64,000 nt of DNA, taken from NCBI RefSeq assembly GCF_000420665.1, contig NZ_ATVJ01000001.1:62001-126000 (forward strand). Reading direction: 5' to 3'. Below, in pieces: positions 1 through 9,079 of this stretch. The DNA comes from Ponticaulis koreensis DSM 19734 (GTDB taxonomy: Bacteria; Pseudomonadota; Alphaproteobacteria; Caulobacterales; Hyphomonadaceae). The notes under the pieces were generated by a model that saw nothing but the letters and a program-made list of their open reading frames with translations, was not told the origin of the DNA and searched no databases. A program made the translations under genes and the position numbers. Position 1 is the stretch's first letter. Each line of letters starts with the position of its first letter.

Positions 1-894
1 GCGCTGCAAACCTCGCCCGGAAACGAAACCCATCTCCAGGCCTTCAAAACAGATTATCGCGATGACACAGGCGCCCAGAAGCCGCTTTATCTCCACACTT
101 CGCCAGAGTTTTCCTGCAAAAAGCTTTTAAGTGCGGGCGAAACGCAGATCGTTGATTTTGCCCGTGTTTATCGCAATGGCGAGGTCAGCCCGCTCCATTC
201 ACCCGAGTTCACCATGATCGAGTGGTACCGCACAGGCGCGTCTCTTGAGGACGTCATCAAAGATACAGTCGAGCTTTGCCGGACCGCGGCCAAGACCATG
301 CGGACAAAGGTGTTTGAATGGAAAGGTCGGGTATGTGACCCGTTCATTCCGGTCGAGCTTCTGTCTTTGTCAGATGCGTTTCTCGTCTTTGCCCATATCG
401 ATTTGGAACTCGTACTCGACGACCGTGATCTGTTCGCAGATTTCGCGATTGAGGCCGGCATTGGCATTTCAAAAGATGCGAGCTGGTCTGATATTTTCTC
501 GGCTGTTCTGGTGTCCAAAATCGAACCGAAACTTGGAAACGGCCAACTTACCGTGCTCTATCGCTACCCGATCTGTGAAGCAGCGCTTGCACGCGCCTGC
601 GAAGACGATCCGCGCTTTGCTGACCGGTTTGAACTCTATGCCTGCGGTATCGAACTCGCGAACGGCTTTCACGAGCTCACCGATCCGGAAGAGCAACGCG
701 CACGTTTTGAAGACGACATGGCGCTGAAAGAAAAGCTCTATGGCGAGCGTTACCCGCTCGACGAAGACTTCCTGAAAGCGCTTGAAACCATGCCAGATGC
801 CAGCGGCGTGGCGCTCGGCTTTGAACGTATCGCGATGCTCGCAGCAAAAGCACCAAGCGTGCATCATATGATCTGGACACCTTTCGAGGCATGA
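1..894 (+). CDS. epmA: EF-P lysine ligase EpmA, 5' end missing
   Basis: Open from the first base in frame 1, so the N-terminus lies outside the window; 297 residues are visible. EpmA (PoxA/GenX) is a cytoplasmic class II lysyl-tRNA-synthetase paralog that attaches (R)-beta-lysine to a lysine of elongation factor P. Class II catalytic-core signatures are readable: FARVYRNGE, then HSPEFTMIEWY, and near the C-terminus GVALGFERIAML, which is motif 3 with its ATP-binding Arg. The short C-terminus without an anticodon-binding domain fits EpmA rather than LysS. The stop overlaps the start of epmB by ATGA, so the two are probably translated together. Confidence 0.93.
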   Translation, partial: ALQTSPGNETHLQAFKTDYRDDTGAQKPLYLHTSPEFSCKKLLSAGETQIVDFARVYRNGEVSPLHSPEFTMIEWYRTGASLEDVIKDTVELCRTAAKTMRTKVFEWKGRVCDPFIPVELLSLSDAFLVFAHIDLELVLDDRDLFADFAIEAGIGISKDASWSDIFSAVLVSKIEPKLGNGQLTVLYRYPICEAALARACEDDPRFADRFELYACGIELANGFHELTDPEEQRARFEDDMALKEKLYGERYPLDEDFLKALETMPDASGVALGFERIAMLAAKAPSVHHMIWTPFEA

Positions 895-1931
895 GCTCAC
901 GCCCGCTCTCCTCACCTGTCGCGCTAGCCAGTGCCGGACTGGTCTCTGACGAGGAAGCAGACGCGCTGAAACCTGTTGCGGACCGTTACGCCATCGCGGT
1001 GACGCCGTTTCTGGCAAACCGTATCGAACGTGACGACCCATCTGACCCCATCGCGCGTATGTTCGTCCCCTCACCTGCCGAGTTGGTGCGCCTGCCAGAG
1101 GAGCTGAACGACCCGATTGGCGATGAGAGCCATTCACCGGTTGCCGGTATCGTCCACCGCTACCCGAACCGGGTTTTGCTGAAGCCTGTCGCAGTCTGCC
1201 CTGTATACTGCCGCTTTTGCTTTCGCCGCGAAATGGTCGGGCCAGACCTTGGCGACACGCTCACGCCAGCGGAACTCGACGCCGCGCTCAATTATGTTCG
1301 AAGCCAGCCGGAGGTAAAGGAAGTCATCCTGACAGGCGGCGATCCGTTCATGCTGTCGGCCAAACGCGCGCGTTCCCTCACTGACGCGATTGCAGATATT
1401 CCGCACGTCAAAATCATTCGCTGGCACACGCGCATGCCGGTCGCCGACCCTGCTCGCATTACTCCGGAATTTATCGACGGATTAAAAGCTGATGGCGTCG
1501 CGACCTATGTCTCAATCCATATCAATCATATGCAAGAACTGTCAGACGAAACCAAAGCCGCAGCCCGCCTGATGGCAGATGCGGGCATCGCTCTCGTGTC
1601 TCAGACCGTTCTGCTCAACGGTATCAACAATTCGGTTGCGGCGCTGTCTAACCTGTTCGAAGCACTCACAGAAAACCTGATCCGCCCTTACTATTTGCAC
1701 CATCCAGACCTTGCCCCCGGCACATCGCATTTTCGTGTGAGCGTAGACGAAGGCCGCGCCCTTTACGATGCGGTTCGCGACCGCGTCAGCGGATTGTCTG
1801 TGCCACGCTATGTCATCGACATTCCGGGCGGCGTCTCCAAAGCTAATGCCGCTCAGTCCGACCTGCGCGAGACGCCAGATGGCCCGGCTCTGCGCGGCCG
1901 TGACGGTAAACTTCATCCCTATAAGATCTGA
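891..1931 (+). CDS. epmB: EF-P (R)-beta-lysine synthase, lysine 2,3-aminomutase family EpmB
   Basis: 346 residues. A radical-SAM, PLP-dependent aminomutase that converts lysine to beta-lysine, the substrate of the EpmA ligase encoded just upstream (4-base ATGA overlap). The [4Fe-4S] motif CPVYCRFC gives Cys103, Cys107 and Cys110. LTGGDPFML follows as the SAM-binding GGE-like motif. The PLP lysine is probably Lys317 in DIPGGVSK. The short length and the epmA neighbour point to EpmB rather than the longer catabolic KamA. Its usual third partner EpmC is not in the window. Confidence 0.93.
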   Translation: MSSRPLSSPVALASAGLVSDEEADALKPVADRYAIAVTPFLANRIERDDPSDPIARMFVPSPAELVRLPEELNDPIGDESHSPVAGIVHRYPNRVLLKPVAVCPVYCRFCFRREMVGPDLGDTLTPAELDAALNYVRSQPEVKEVILTGGDPFMLSAKRARSLTDAIADIPHVKIIRWHTRMPVADPARITPEFIDGLKADGVATYVSIHINHMQELSDETKAAARLMADAGIALVSQTVLLNGINNSVAALSNLFEALTENLIRPYYLHHPDLAPGTSHFRVSVDEGRALYDAVRDRVSGLSVPRYVIDIPGGVSKANAAQSDLRETPDGPALRGRDGKLHPYKI

Positions 1932-1937
1932 CCGCCC

Positions 1938-2888
1938 ATGCTTTCGACGCTTTTCACCGTTCTGCCCGTCTTCGGGCTCATTCTGGCTGGCTGGGCGGCT
2001 CGCCGGTTTGGTGCGCTCGGCCCAACCGCGCTGCGCGAGATCAACCGGTTTGTCGTCTATCTGGCTTTGCCCGTTCTGATGTTTGATGTCATCGCAGGCG
2101 CTGGTCTTGAAGAGATCTGGCAGCCGGGTTTCATCCTTGCCTACTCGACCGGTTGTTTCGTGGTGTTCTTCATCACCCTCTTCATTCGCGTCTGGCAGAA
2201 GGTGAAGCTCGCCGATGCGGCCGTAGATGGCCTCAGCTCCAGCTATTCAAATACGGCCTATATGGGTTTTCCGCTCATGCTGGCCGTCTATGGACAGCCC
2301 GGCCTGATGCCAGCTGTGATTGCTTCGGTGATCACGATCACGGTGATCTTCTGTATCGGCCTGATCATTATCGAGAGCGCACTGCAGACAGAAGGCAGCC
2401 CACTCAAAATCGCGCGCGTCACGACCGTAAAACTGTTCACCAACCCTCTATTTATCGCGCCCGCGCTTGGCACAGTCTTCCTGCTCGCGGGGATTAGCGT
2501 TCCAGCCCCGGCTCAGTCTTTCATAGACCTGCTCGGCGCGGCCGCCTCACCCTGCGCGCTGGTCGCTATCGGTCTGTTCTTCGCTGACGCTGGCGCAAAG
2601 GAAGACGCCGCGCCAGTTCGCATTGTCGACATTACGTGGCTGACGGGCCTGAAGCTGTTTGCGCAGCCCCTCATCACATGGATCGTCGCCGGACCGATCC
2701 TGAACCTGCCACCTTTCCTGCTGCACTCGGCTGTTTTCATCGCGGCCATGCCAACAGGCACCGGTCCATTCATGCTGGCCGAATTCTATGAGCGAAACGC
2801 CCGCATTCCGGGACAGGTCGTACTGATCTCGACTGTGGTTTCGGTTGTGACGCTGACGCTTTATCTGCGCTTGTTTATGGGCGCCTAG
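1938..2888 (+). CDS. AEC family permease
   Basis: 316-residue integral membrane protein of the auxin efflux carrier (AEC) family, with about ten hydrophobic segments. The N-terminus (LPVFGLILAGWAARRFG) and the start of the second half (FTNPLFIAPALG) are typical of the inverted-repeat AEC fold. Bacterial members move small carboxylates or similar metabolites; the substrate cannot be read from sequence. It begins 6 bases after the epmB stop, so it may share the epmAB transcript. Its stop shares the tetranucleotide CTAG with the convergent DUF1244 gene. Confidence 0.87.
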   Translation: MLSTLFTVLPVFGLILAGWAARRFGALGPTALREINRFVVYLALPVLMFDVIAGAGLEEIWQPGFILAYSTGCFVVFFITLFIRVWQKVKLADAAVDGLSSSYSNTAYMGFPLMLAVYGQPGLMPAVIASVITITVIFCIGLIIIESALQTEGSPLKIARVTTVKLFTNPLFIAPALGTVFLLAGISVPAPAQSFIDLLGAAASPCALVAIGLFFADAGAKEDAAPVRIVDITWLTGLKLFAQPLITWIVAGPILNLPPFLLHSAVFIAAMPTGTGPFMLAEFYERNARIPGQVVLISTVVSVVTLTLYLRLFMGA

Positions 2889-3184
2889 GCTTTCGCGTCT
2901 TTACGAGCTTTAAACGCTGCCATTTGCTCTGGCGTCGCGTCTGGCTGAGACGCCTTCCACTCGGCATATGGCATGCCATGGGTATAGTCGCGGGCCTCAT
3001 CCTTAGACATTTCGACACCGTTCTCAGCCGCAGCTTCGCGATACCAGTCCGCCAGACAATTCCGGCAGAAATCTGCTGTGATCATCAGATCAATATTCTG
3101 CACATCCGGATTGTCAGCGAGATGTTTCAGAAGCCTGCGAAAAGCTGCGGCTTCAATTTTGTCCTGCGTGATCTGGTCAGTCAT
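2885..3184 (-). CDS. DUF1244 family protein
   Basis: 99 residues, soluble. The segment AAAFRRLLKHL...DVQNIDLM...FCRNCLADWY is the DUF1244 signature, found mainly in alpha- and gammaproteobacteria and without an assigned function. Cys40 and Cys43 form a CxxC pair that could bind metal. Good ribosome binding site (AAAGGA, 6 bases before ATG). It ends the minus-strand run that begins with the glycosyltransferase at 7056; 49 bases separate it from the SMI1/KNR4 gene. Its stop overlaps the AEC permease stop. Confidence 0.88.
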   Translation of the reverse strand: MTDQITQDKIEAAAFRRLLKHLADNPDVQNIDLMITADFCRNCLADWYREAAAENGVEMSKDEARDYTHGMPYAEWKASQPDATPEQMAAFKARKDAKA

Positions 3185-3233
3185 GGCGTATCCTTTATCC
3201 GGCTTTCAGATATGGCGCTGAGACTTGCCCTGT

Positions 3234-3644
3234 CTAGTCTTCTTCCGGCGCCTGACCGACCATTTCCAGAAATGCTTCGAGAGTATCGGCAATCGGATAG
3301 ACGGCATCTTCCGGTGCAGATTCCACCGCATCGACACCGACCACTTTCGCGGCTCCGCCGCCGGTAAAATCAAGCGCGATATAGTCTGACATGCCATCGC
3401 CGCCGATGGGCAGCAGGCCCGGAAACGCTTCAGAAAAGTCCGTCGCCGTGAGGTTTCCGATCACCGTATCAACCTCAAACATCACGAAGTCATAAGGCGC
3501 GACCGGTATCGGCCACTCGCCGCCATGAGAATACTTCAAAAGCGCTTTATAGTTGTCCGGCAATGGCGCATCGAGAAGCTCTTCCAGAGCAGTAATCTCC
3601 CCATCATCTACCGGTGGGTTTTGCGCATCGAAGGTATAAGTCAT
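3234..3644 (-). CDS. SMI1/KNR4 (SUKH) family protein
   Basis: 136 residues. The N-terminal pattern (ITALEELLDAPLPDNYKALL, then HGGEWPI) and the later YIALDF are typical of the SMI1/KNR4 or SUKH fold. Many SUKH proteins are immunity proteins of contact-dependent toxins, but isolated chromosomal ones like this have unknown roles. No toxin gene is adjacent, so immunity function is not supported here. It starts 8 bases after the DUF3052 stop and is probably co-transcribed with it. Confidence 0.82.
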   Translation of the reverse strand: MTYTFDAQNPPVDDGEITALEELLDAPLPDNYKALLKYSHGGEWPIPVAPYDFVMFEVDTVIGNLTATDFSEAFPGLLPIGGDGMSDYIALDFTGGGAAKVVGVDAVESAPEDAVYPIADTLEAFLEMVGQAPEED

Positions 3645-3652
3645 GTCCGCCC

Positions 3653-4054
3653 TTATGCTTTGCGTTTGAGGAATTTCAGGCCGGACCAGTCCGCATCCAC
3701 TGCGCAGACTTTCACATCCACCCAGCCTGTCGGAAGAATAACCTCGCGCAGTTGGTCTTCGGTCAGATCAATGAACCGTTTGGACGACTTTTTTGGCCAG
3801 CTCACCCAGAGCATACCGCCGGACGCGACCTGCGACAGCGCGAGACCGAAGCCCGCATCAAGATCAGCGCGCGTCTCACAGAAGAGGTGCACCATCTCCG
3901 CAGGACCGGACGCGACCTCTTCCATGCCTTCTGCGCCGTCAATCAGATCGGCATAATGGGCAGGCTGATTAACCGGCAGCACACGCATGCCCGGCTTAAT
4001 GCCGAGCTTCTGCCAGAGCGGCTTACCGGAATATCCAGCAGGCTGACTGATCAG
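3653..4054 (-). CDS. DUF3052-like protein with probable CTG start
   Basis: 133 residues if translation begins at CTG 4054. The first ATG (3988) would cut off the conserved opening GYSGKPLWQKLGIKPG, which is open and in frame upstream of it. Between that segment and the next upstream stop there is no ATG, GTG or TTG. CTG 4054 overlaps the TGA of the U32 gene (CTGA) and has GGAGGAGG just upstream, so a coupled CTG start is the best reading. The family (DUF3052, related to small YdeI/AbrB-context proteins) has no known reaction; the C-terminus VKVCAVDADWSGLKFLKRK is typical. Confidence 0.8.
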   Translation of the reverse strand: MISQPAGYSGKPLWQKLGIKPGMRVLPVNQPAHYADLIDGAEGMEEVASGPAEMVHLFCETRADLDAGFGLALSQVASGGMLWVSWPKKSSKRFIDLTEDQLREVILPTGWVDVKVCAVDADWSGLKFLKRKA

Positions 4055-5715
4055 GCGTCCTCCTCCATATCCATTTTGCGAGCATCGCGTTCGAGCATCT
4101 CACCCTGTTTTTTCTTCGCCATCAAGGCTCGCGCTTTTTCAAACTCCGGATCATTCCAGAAAATCATACAGCCATTGCAGCCGCGCCCGCAGCAGCCCTC
4201 AATACCAAGGCGGGCTGTTTTGAACTTCACATCCTTCTGGCCCGCCTCGCGCGATTCAACCAGTTTCGCGCGCTGTCGGGCATAAAGCCGGTCCACAGCC
4301 TCTGCATCAACACGGCCTTCCATCTCGATACGCATACCTGTTTTATCGAAGCGAATGCGATCCCATTGTTTCTGGGTGAGCGGCGTCTCCTTGCGCACAA
4401 TCGTCATCGGTGGGATGCGCTCTTTCAGGCTTTCAATCACCTCCTGATCGAACAGGCTGAACGGGATGCGCACGCGGGTCTGCGGCCCGCCGGAAACCTT
4501 CTCCGTTATTGTGTCTTTGTCGGCATCCTCAAACTCATAGACGCGCAGAAGCACGGTTTCCGCCGTCGCATCCGGCGGCAGGAATTCGAGGACATCGCCC
4601 GCGATGATGCGGTTCTTCACCTGAAGGATAAACGCGTCCTCGCGCACCTCGGTGATCATGCCCGCAAACTCCCACTCGCCAATGGCCTGCGTGTCTTCAT
4701 AGTTGTGGGAGTAATTACTCAGGCGGCCATGATGAAACGCCATGGTATAGCCGCGGTTAGCGACATTGCGCAGCTCGTCCATGTAAGGCTTCGGGTCCCA
4801 GCTCTCAGGGTCTGCATACCAGGCATCAATCGCCGCGCGATAAGTGCGCGCCACCAGAGCTACATAGTAAAGGCTCTTATTCCGCCCCTCGACCTTAAGA
4901 CTATCGACGCCAATGCGCAGATAATCATCCAGCACCGGCATCATGCACATATCTTTCGAATTCAGAATGTAAGACCCGCGCTCGTCTTCCTCGATAGGCA
5001 TTAGCTCACCCGGGCGCTGATCTTCTTCGAGCAGGAATTCAAACAGGTCTTTGTTCTCGTCCGTGATCGCCAGCTCATGCGTTTTACCGTCTTTCAGGCG
5101 TACATGAACCTTGTAATGCCAGCGACAGGAATTGGCACAATTGCCCTGATTGGCCCCGCGCTCTGCCATGAAGTTCGACAGCAGACACCGGCCTGAATAC
5201 GTCATGCACATCGCGCCATGGATGAAGGCTTCGAGCTTGATGTCCGGGCATTTCTCACGGATTTCCGTCAGCTCCGGAAACGAGACTTCCCGCGCCATCA
5301 CGCAGAGTTCTGCGCCTTGTTGCTCCCAGAACTTCACCGTCAGCCATGAGCAAACATTCGACTGCGTAGAGATATGCAGCGGAATGTGCGGCACAGCCTC
5401 TTTCATGAACTGGAACACACCCGGATCAGCGATAATCAGCCCATCCGGTGAAATCTCACGGATGGTCTCTGCATACTCGGCCAGCTTTGGCACGTCCTTA
5501 TTGTGCGAGAACAAGTTGAGCGTGAGATAGACCCGCTTGCCATGGGCATGGGCAAACTCAATCCCCTCAACCACGTGTTCCAGCGTGAACTCGGCCTTCG
5601 TCCGGAGCGACATATCCGGCGTGCCCATATAGATGGCATCTGCCCCATACAGGACGGCCACTTTCAGCTTATCGAGATTGCCCGCAGGCATTAGGAGTTC
5701 AGAGCGTTTCATCAT
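4051..5715 (-). CDS. trhP: U32 family protein, probable tRNA hydroxylation protein TrhP
   Basis: 554 residues from ATG 5715; an upstream in-frame ATG at 5760 would add 15 residues that are not conserved. U32 proteins named TrhP (YegQ) take part in 5-hydroxyuridine formation at tRNA position 34 and bind a [4Fe-4S] cluster. Family signatures are clear: ELLMPAGNLDKLKVAVLYGADAIY at the start (shown split: ELLMPAGN...YGADAIY), then MCMTYSGRCLLSN, GNCANSCRW and SLKVEGRNKS. Beyond the usual ~450 residues is a C-terminal extension with a cysteine cluster, CCGRGCNGC, which may hold a second metal site. Lies 60 bases downstream of the glycosyltransferase in the same run. Confidence 0.85.
   Translation of the reverse strand: MMKRSELLMPAGNLDKLKVAVLYGADAIYMGTPDMSLRTKAEFTLEHVVEGIEFAHAHGKRVYLTLNLFSHNKDVPKLAEYAETIREISPDGLIIADPGVFQFMKEAVPHIPLHISTQSNVCSWLTVKFWEQQGAELCVMAREVSFPELTEIREKCPDIKLEAFIHGAMCMTYSGRCLLSNFMAERGANQGNCANSCRWHYKVHVRLKDGKTHELAITDENKDLFEFLLEEDQRPGELMPIEEDERGSYILNSKDMCMMPVLDDYLRIGVDSLKVEGRNKSLYYVALVARTYRAAIDAWYADPESWDPKPYMDELRNVANRGYTMAFHHGRLSNYSHNYEDTQAIGEWEFAGMITEVREDAFILQVKNRIIAGDVLEFLPPDATAETVLLRVYEFEDADKDTITEKVSGGPQTRVRIPFSLFDQEVIESLKERIPPMTIVRKETPLTQKQWDRIRFDKTGMRIEMEGRVDAEAVDRLYARQRAKLVESREAGQKDVKFKTARLGIEGCCGRGCNGCMIFWNDPEFEKARALMAKKKQGEMLERDARKMDMEEDA
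4058..4066 (-). promoter_or_regulatory. Strong Shine-Dalgarno site deciding the CTG start
   Basis: On the minus strand this reads GGAGGAGGA and lies inside the last codons of the U32 gene (Glu-Glu-Asp). It sits 4 to 7 bases before CTG 4054, the right distance for initiation. No ATG, GTG or TTG lies within reach of this site. Confidence 0.65.
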
Positions 5716-5775
5716 GGGCGCGCTCTTCTCAGGTCTTCTGCAGAAAATCAATATCCACAAATAAGATAAGGCTTA

Positions 5776-7056
5776 TTAGCCCCTGCGACCCATCGCCCGA
5801 TCAATGTGAGCGATCGCCGCAGCAACGCCGTTCTCGGCTCTGATTTTCGCGCCAATCTCAGCAGCACGGTTGCAGATCGCTTCGCTGGTCACAGCTTCAG
5901 AAATCGCGGCGGCGAGGTTTTCAGTAGTCAATTTCTTTTGCGGAATGCCTTTCGGTCCGGCGCCAATCTCGAACACTTTGTCGGCCCAGTAAGGCTGGTC
6001 GCCAACAAACGGCACGATGAGAGACGGTACACCTGCTTTCAGCCCTGCCGCTGTTGTGCCCGCGCCGCCGTGATGTACGACGCACGCCATACGCGGAAAC
6101 AGCCAGTCATGCGGCGCGCTATCAATCTGAAACACCGTTTCAGGCAGGTCAGACGGTTTCAGCCCGCCCCAGCCTGTCGCCAGAATGCCGCGTTGGCCAG
6201 ATGCTGCCAGCGCATTGATCGCAATCTCCGCCAATTTTTCAGGACGCTTACCTGATATCGACCCAAACCCGATATAAACCGGCGGCGGCCCAGCCCGTAG
6301 AAACTCTTCGAGCGCCTCATCCGGCTGCCAGTCTGACTGATGGTCCAGAAACCAATAGCCGGTGATGATGTCGCTTTCATTCCAGTCATGCGGGCGCTGA
6401 ACAACTGACGGGCTCACACATGTCATGGTCGGCAAGCGCGTTCCGTCCGCCATGTGAAGTGCATCATAACGCTTCGCTTTTGGCAGGCCCTTATTCGCCC
6501 GCAGCTTCTTCATCGCGCCCTTGAGACCAAGCGCAGATGCTGCGCGCACGACATTATGTGTGAACCGGTTATAAGCAGCACCCAAGGGTAGTTTCGGGAA
6601 GCCGAGATGCGGCGCCTCACCAGTCGCAACCAACATAGGAAACGGTAGGGCCAGAATGGCGGGCGCGTTGAAAACCTCAGCGATAGCAGGCCCGGCAGCA
6701 CCTTTTGGATGGAAGATCACCAGATCAGGCTGGACCTGCTGCCCTGCCTGCCAGCCCTGTTCCAACTGTTCTTCCAGCATCGGCCCGACACGTTTAGCCA
6801 TCCGGACATACTGGCGCGCCATATCGAAGAAATTCGCCGTGTTCTCCAGCATGTCTTTCCCGTCGCGCGTGTCGAGAATAGCCAACAAGTCATCAGAGAC
6901 AGGGCAGAAGCCGAGACCATTCTCTGTGACGAACGCCTCAAAGCGCGTGGAGGTGGCAATGTGCACCTCGTCGCCGCGCGCATTCAGGCCGCGCCCCAGC
7001 GCCACAAACGGCTGGACATCGCCTCGCGTGCCATAAGTGAGGATGAGAACTTTCAT
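5776..7056 (-). CDS. Glycosyltransferase, GT1/UGT family
   Basis: 426 residues starting at ATG 7056, which gives the canonical opening MKVLILTYGTRGDVQPFVALG; 15 extra upstream residues are possible but unlikely. The C-terminal nucleotide-sugar motif VVHHGGAGTTAAGLKAGVPS followed by GDQPYWADKVFEIGAG is that of the sterol/macrolide UDP-glycosyltransferase group. GIGFGSISGK-type residues (YIGFGSISGKRPEK) open the second Rossmann domain. Acceptor unknown; lipids, sterol-like compounds or carotenoids are all possible. First gene of a minus-strand run that continues into trhP. Confidence 0.85.
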   Translation of the reverse strand: MKVLILTYGTRGDVQPFVALGRGLNARGDEVHIATSTRFEAFVTENGLGFCPVSDDLLAILDTRDGKDMLENTANFFDMARQYVRMAKRVGPMLEEQLEQGWQAGQQVQPDLVIFHPKGAAGPAIAEVFNAPAILALPFPMLVATGEAPHLGFPKLPLGAAYNRFTHNVVRAASALGLKGAMKKLRANKGLPKAKRYDALHMADGTRLPTMTCVSPSVVQRPHDWNESDIITGYWFLDHQSDWQPDEALEEFLRAGPPPVYIGFGSISGKRPEKLAEIAINALAASGQRGILATGWGGLKPSDLPETVFQIDSAPHDWLFPRMACVVHHGGAGTTAAGLKAGVPSLIVPFVGDQPYWADKVFEIGAGPKGIPQKKLTTENLAAAISEAVTSEAICNRAAEIGAKIRAENGVAAAIAHIDRAMGRRG

Positions 7057-7214
7057 TGCGGATACGCATTTCCCCTGCTGCGAACCGCTGCAGCTTAACA
7101 CAGGCTGGCCGGGGTAACATTAAATCTAGCCACGCGCTTCGCAGTGGTCCACGATGCACTGGAAACACTGACCGCCACGCATCAAGACGTGAGGCAGACC
7201 GAGGGAGAGACTTG

Positions 7215-8225
7215 ATGAAATACGCCGTCGCCGCGCTTGGCGGTCTTATGCTTTCGACCACCGCAATCGCCGATCCAGTCCATGTTGGCCCGCACAATTT
7301 CGTCCGCGCGGAAACGGACCGGTATATGGGCGTCGTGATCGGCCGTGGCCAGCTGGGTAGCGTTCATCTCGGACGCCAGCCGACCGATCTGGAAAACCAG
7401 ACGGTTATTCGTATGAACCTCGATACGCTGTATTCCTCCGGCGTGTTCGACATGGAAGCCGGCCCTGTCACCATCACCCTGCCCGATGCGCCGGACGGGC
7501 GTTATATCTCAGCCCAAGTGCTGACGCAGGACCATACGACAATTGATGTCTATCATGGTGGTAGCAACACCTTCACAGCCGAAGATATTGGTACGCGTTA
7601 TGCCGCCGTAATCATCCGCGTCTTCGCCGACTCATTCGATCAGGACGATATTTCCATCGCTAACGGGCTGCAGGACCTGATCGAGATCAGTCAGCCTGCG
7701 CAGGGCGAATTTGTCGTTCCCGAATATGATCAGGCAAGCTTCGATGCGACCCGCATGGCGCTCTTACGTCTTGGAGCGCTGTCGCGAGGTAATTTCGGTA
7801 TCCGCATGGGCACCGCCGAGGAAATCGATCCGGTCTCACACCTGATCGTTACTGCGGTCGGCTGGGGCTTGTTGCCAGAAGCAGAAGCCGATTATTTCAC
7901 AGGCCGCCCAATGCCTGGCGATGAAAACAAGCCTCATGAGCTGATCCTCAATGATGTGCCAGTGGACGCTTTCTGGTCCGTCACCATGTACAATACGCGC
8001 GGCTTCATGGTGGAAAACGAGCTTGGCGTAAATGCGCTCAACAATGTGAACGCGACGCAAGGCGAGGATGGAAGTTACCGCATTCAGCTTGGTGGATGTG
8101 AGGCGGGCACGGTGAATTGCATTCCGACACCCGAAGGGTGGAACTATGTCATCCGCGCCTATCAGCCGGGCGAAGCGATCACCTCAGGTGAGTGGCAACC
8201 GCCCGCCCCGCAACCGATGGACTAG
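7215..8225 (+). CDS. Exported DUF1254/DUF1214 family protein
   Basis: 336 residues with a signal peptide (KYAVAALGGLMLSTTAIADP, cleavage near residue 20). NFVRAETDRYMG and VIRMNLDTLYSSGVFD correspond to the DUF1254 part, and FWSVTMYNTRGFMVENELGVNA with the closing WNYVIRAYQPGEAI to the DUF1214 part. Families of this kind are predicted secreted proteins of unknown activity. This copy is shorter than the usual 450-residue form. Start ATG 7215 has GGGAGAGA upstream. The stop shares CTAG with the convergent parvulin gene. Confidence 0.83.
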   Translation: MKYAVAALGGLMLSTTAIADPVHVGPHNFVRAETDRYMGVVIGRGQLGSVHLGRQPTDLENQTVIRMNLDTLYSSGVFDMEAGPVTITLPDAPDGRYISAQVLTQDHTTIDVYHGGSNTFTAEDIGTRYAAVIIRVFADSFDQDDISIANGLQDLIEISQPAQGEFVVPEYDQASFDATRMALLRLGALSRGNFGIRMGTAEEIDPVSHLIVTAVGWGLLPEAEADYFTGRPMPGDENKPHELILNDVPVDAFWSVTMYNTRGFMVENELGVNALNNVNATQGEDGSYRIQLGGCEAGTVNCIPTPEGWNYVIRAYQPGEAITSGEWQPPAPQPMD

Positions 8226-9079
8226 TCGTCCAGTTGGACGGTGGAGAGCGCTGTCTCTGGAACGGCGTCTCCGGCAATGACGATATCCGCCGCGTCATTG
8301 AGCGCGTCCAGATGTGCTTGCAGTGCATTATTTCGGAGCTCCGCAATAATGCCGTCACGCATCTCAGCCAATGAAGGCGGTGTCGTTTCACGCGTCTCAT
8401 TCAGGCGGATCACATGCCAGCCGAATTGGGTCTGGACCGGACCTGAAACAGTCTCCGGGGTCATGCCCTCAACCGCCTCAGAGAATGGCTGGACCATGAC
8501 GCCTGCCGCGAACCAGCCAAGATTACCGCCATTAGGGCCGGTCGGACCGGTAGAAAATTCCTGCGCCAGTTCCGCGAAATCAGCACCGGCATTCAGCTGC
8601 TCGACCAGCGACTCAGCCTCTTCACGTGTTTCCACGAGGATATGGGACGCGTTGTATTCTGTCTGCCCGTCAAAGCTCGCCACGACCTGAGCATAAGCCG
8701 CCTGAACGGCATCTTCAGTGACCGCTTCATCAAGCATGTCGGAAATGACGATTCCCGCAAGCGTGCCACGTCGGTCATTCTCGATCGTCAGACGTACGCG
8801 CTGGCCTTCGTCTTTGCCCAGACGGGCCGCTTCGTCGGCCAGAAGCTGCTGATCGACCAGCTGGTTCAGAATGCCCGAATACAATTGCGCGTCCGGCAGG
8901 CGTGCATACTCGGCGGGCAGCGCATCGCGATAGGCGATCATATGGCCGATTGTGATCTCCGTTCCGTTCACTGTGGCAACGACCGTATCAGCATCATAGC
9001 TCGCAGCATCCTGCGCGGCGGCGGGGAACGCTGAGAGCGCCAGCGCGGCTGTTCCGAAAAGAAGTGACGTAAAACGCAT
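8222..9079 (-). CDS. Periplasmic peptidyl-prolyl cis-trans isomerase, parvulin type
   Basis: 285 residues from ATG 9079, preceded by AGAGGA at good distance. A signal peptide (LLFGTAALALSAFPAAAQ) is followed by a SurA/PrsA-like helical N-domain and a parvulin domain from about residue 140. There ASHILVETREEAESLVEQL and LGWFAAGVMVQPF are standard PpiC motifs, closing with QTQFGWHVIRL. It probably helps fold exported or outer membrane proteins. It lies downstream of proC on the same strand, about 110 bases away, and converges on the DUF1254 gene. Confidence 0.9.
   Translation of the reverse strand: MRFTSLLFGTAALALSAFPAAAQDAASYDADTVVATVNGTEITIGHMIAYRDALPAEYARLPDAQLYSGILNQLVDQQLLADEAARLGKDEGQRVRLTIENDRRGTLAGIVISDMLDEAVTEDAVQAAYAQVVASFDGQTEYNASHILVETREEAESLVEQLNAGADFAELAQEFSTGPTGPNGGNLGWFAAGVMVQPFSEAVEGMTPETVSGPVQTQFGWHVIRLNETRETTPPSLAEMRDGIIAELRNNALQAHLDALNDAADIVIAGDAVPETALSTVQLDD

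Noticed and set aside
469-1137. Long minus-strand frame opposite epmA and epmB
   Set aside because: It lies fully antisense to two clearly conserved genes, and its product is Arg-rich with no family features.
3234-3644. SMI1/KNR4 protein as immunity gene of a toxin system
   Set aside because: No polymorphic toxin, Rhs or secretion gene is nearby; neighbours are housekeeping-like.
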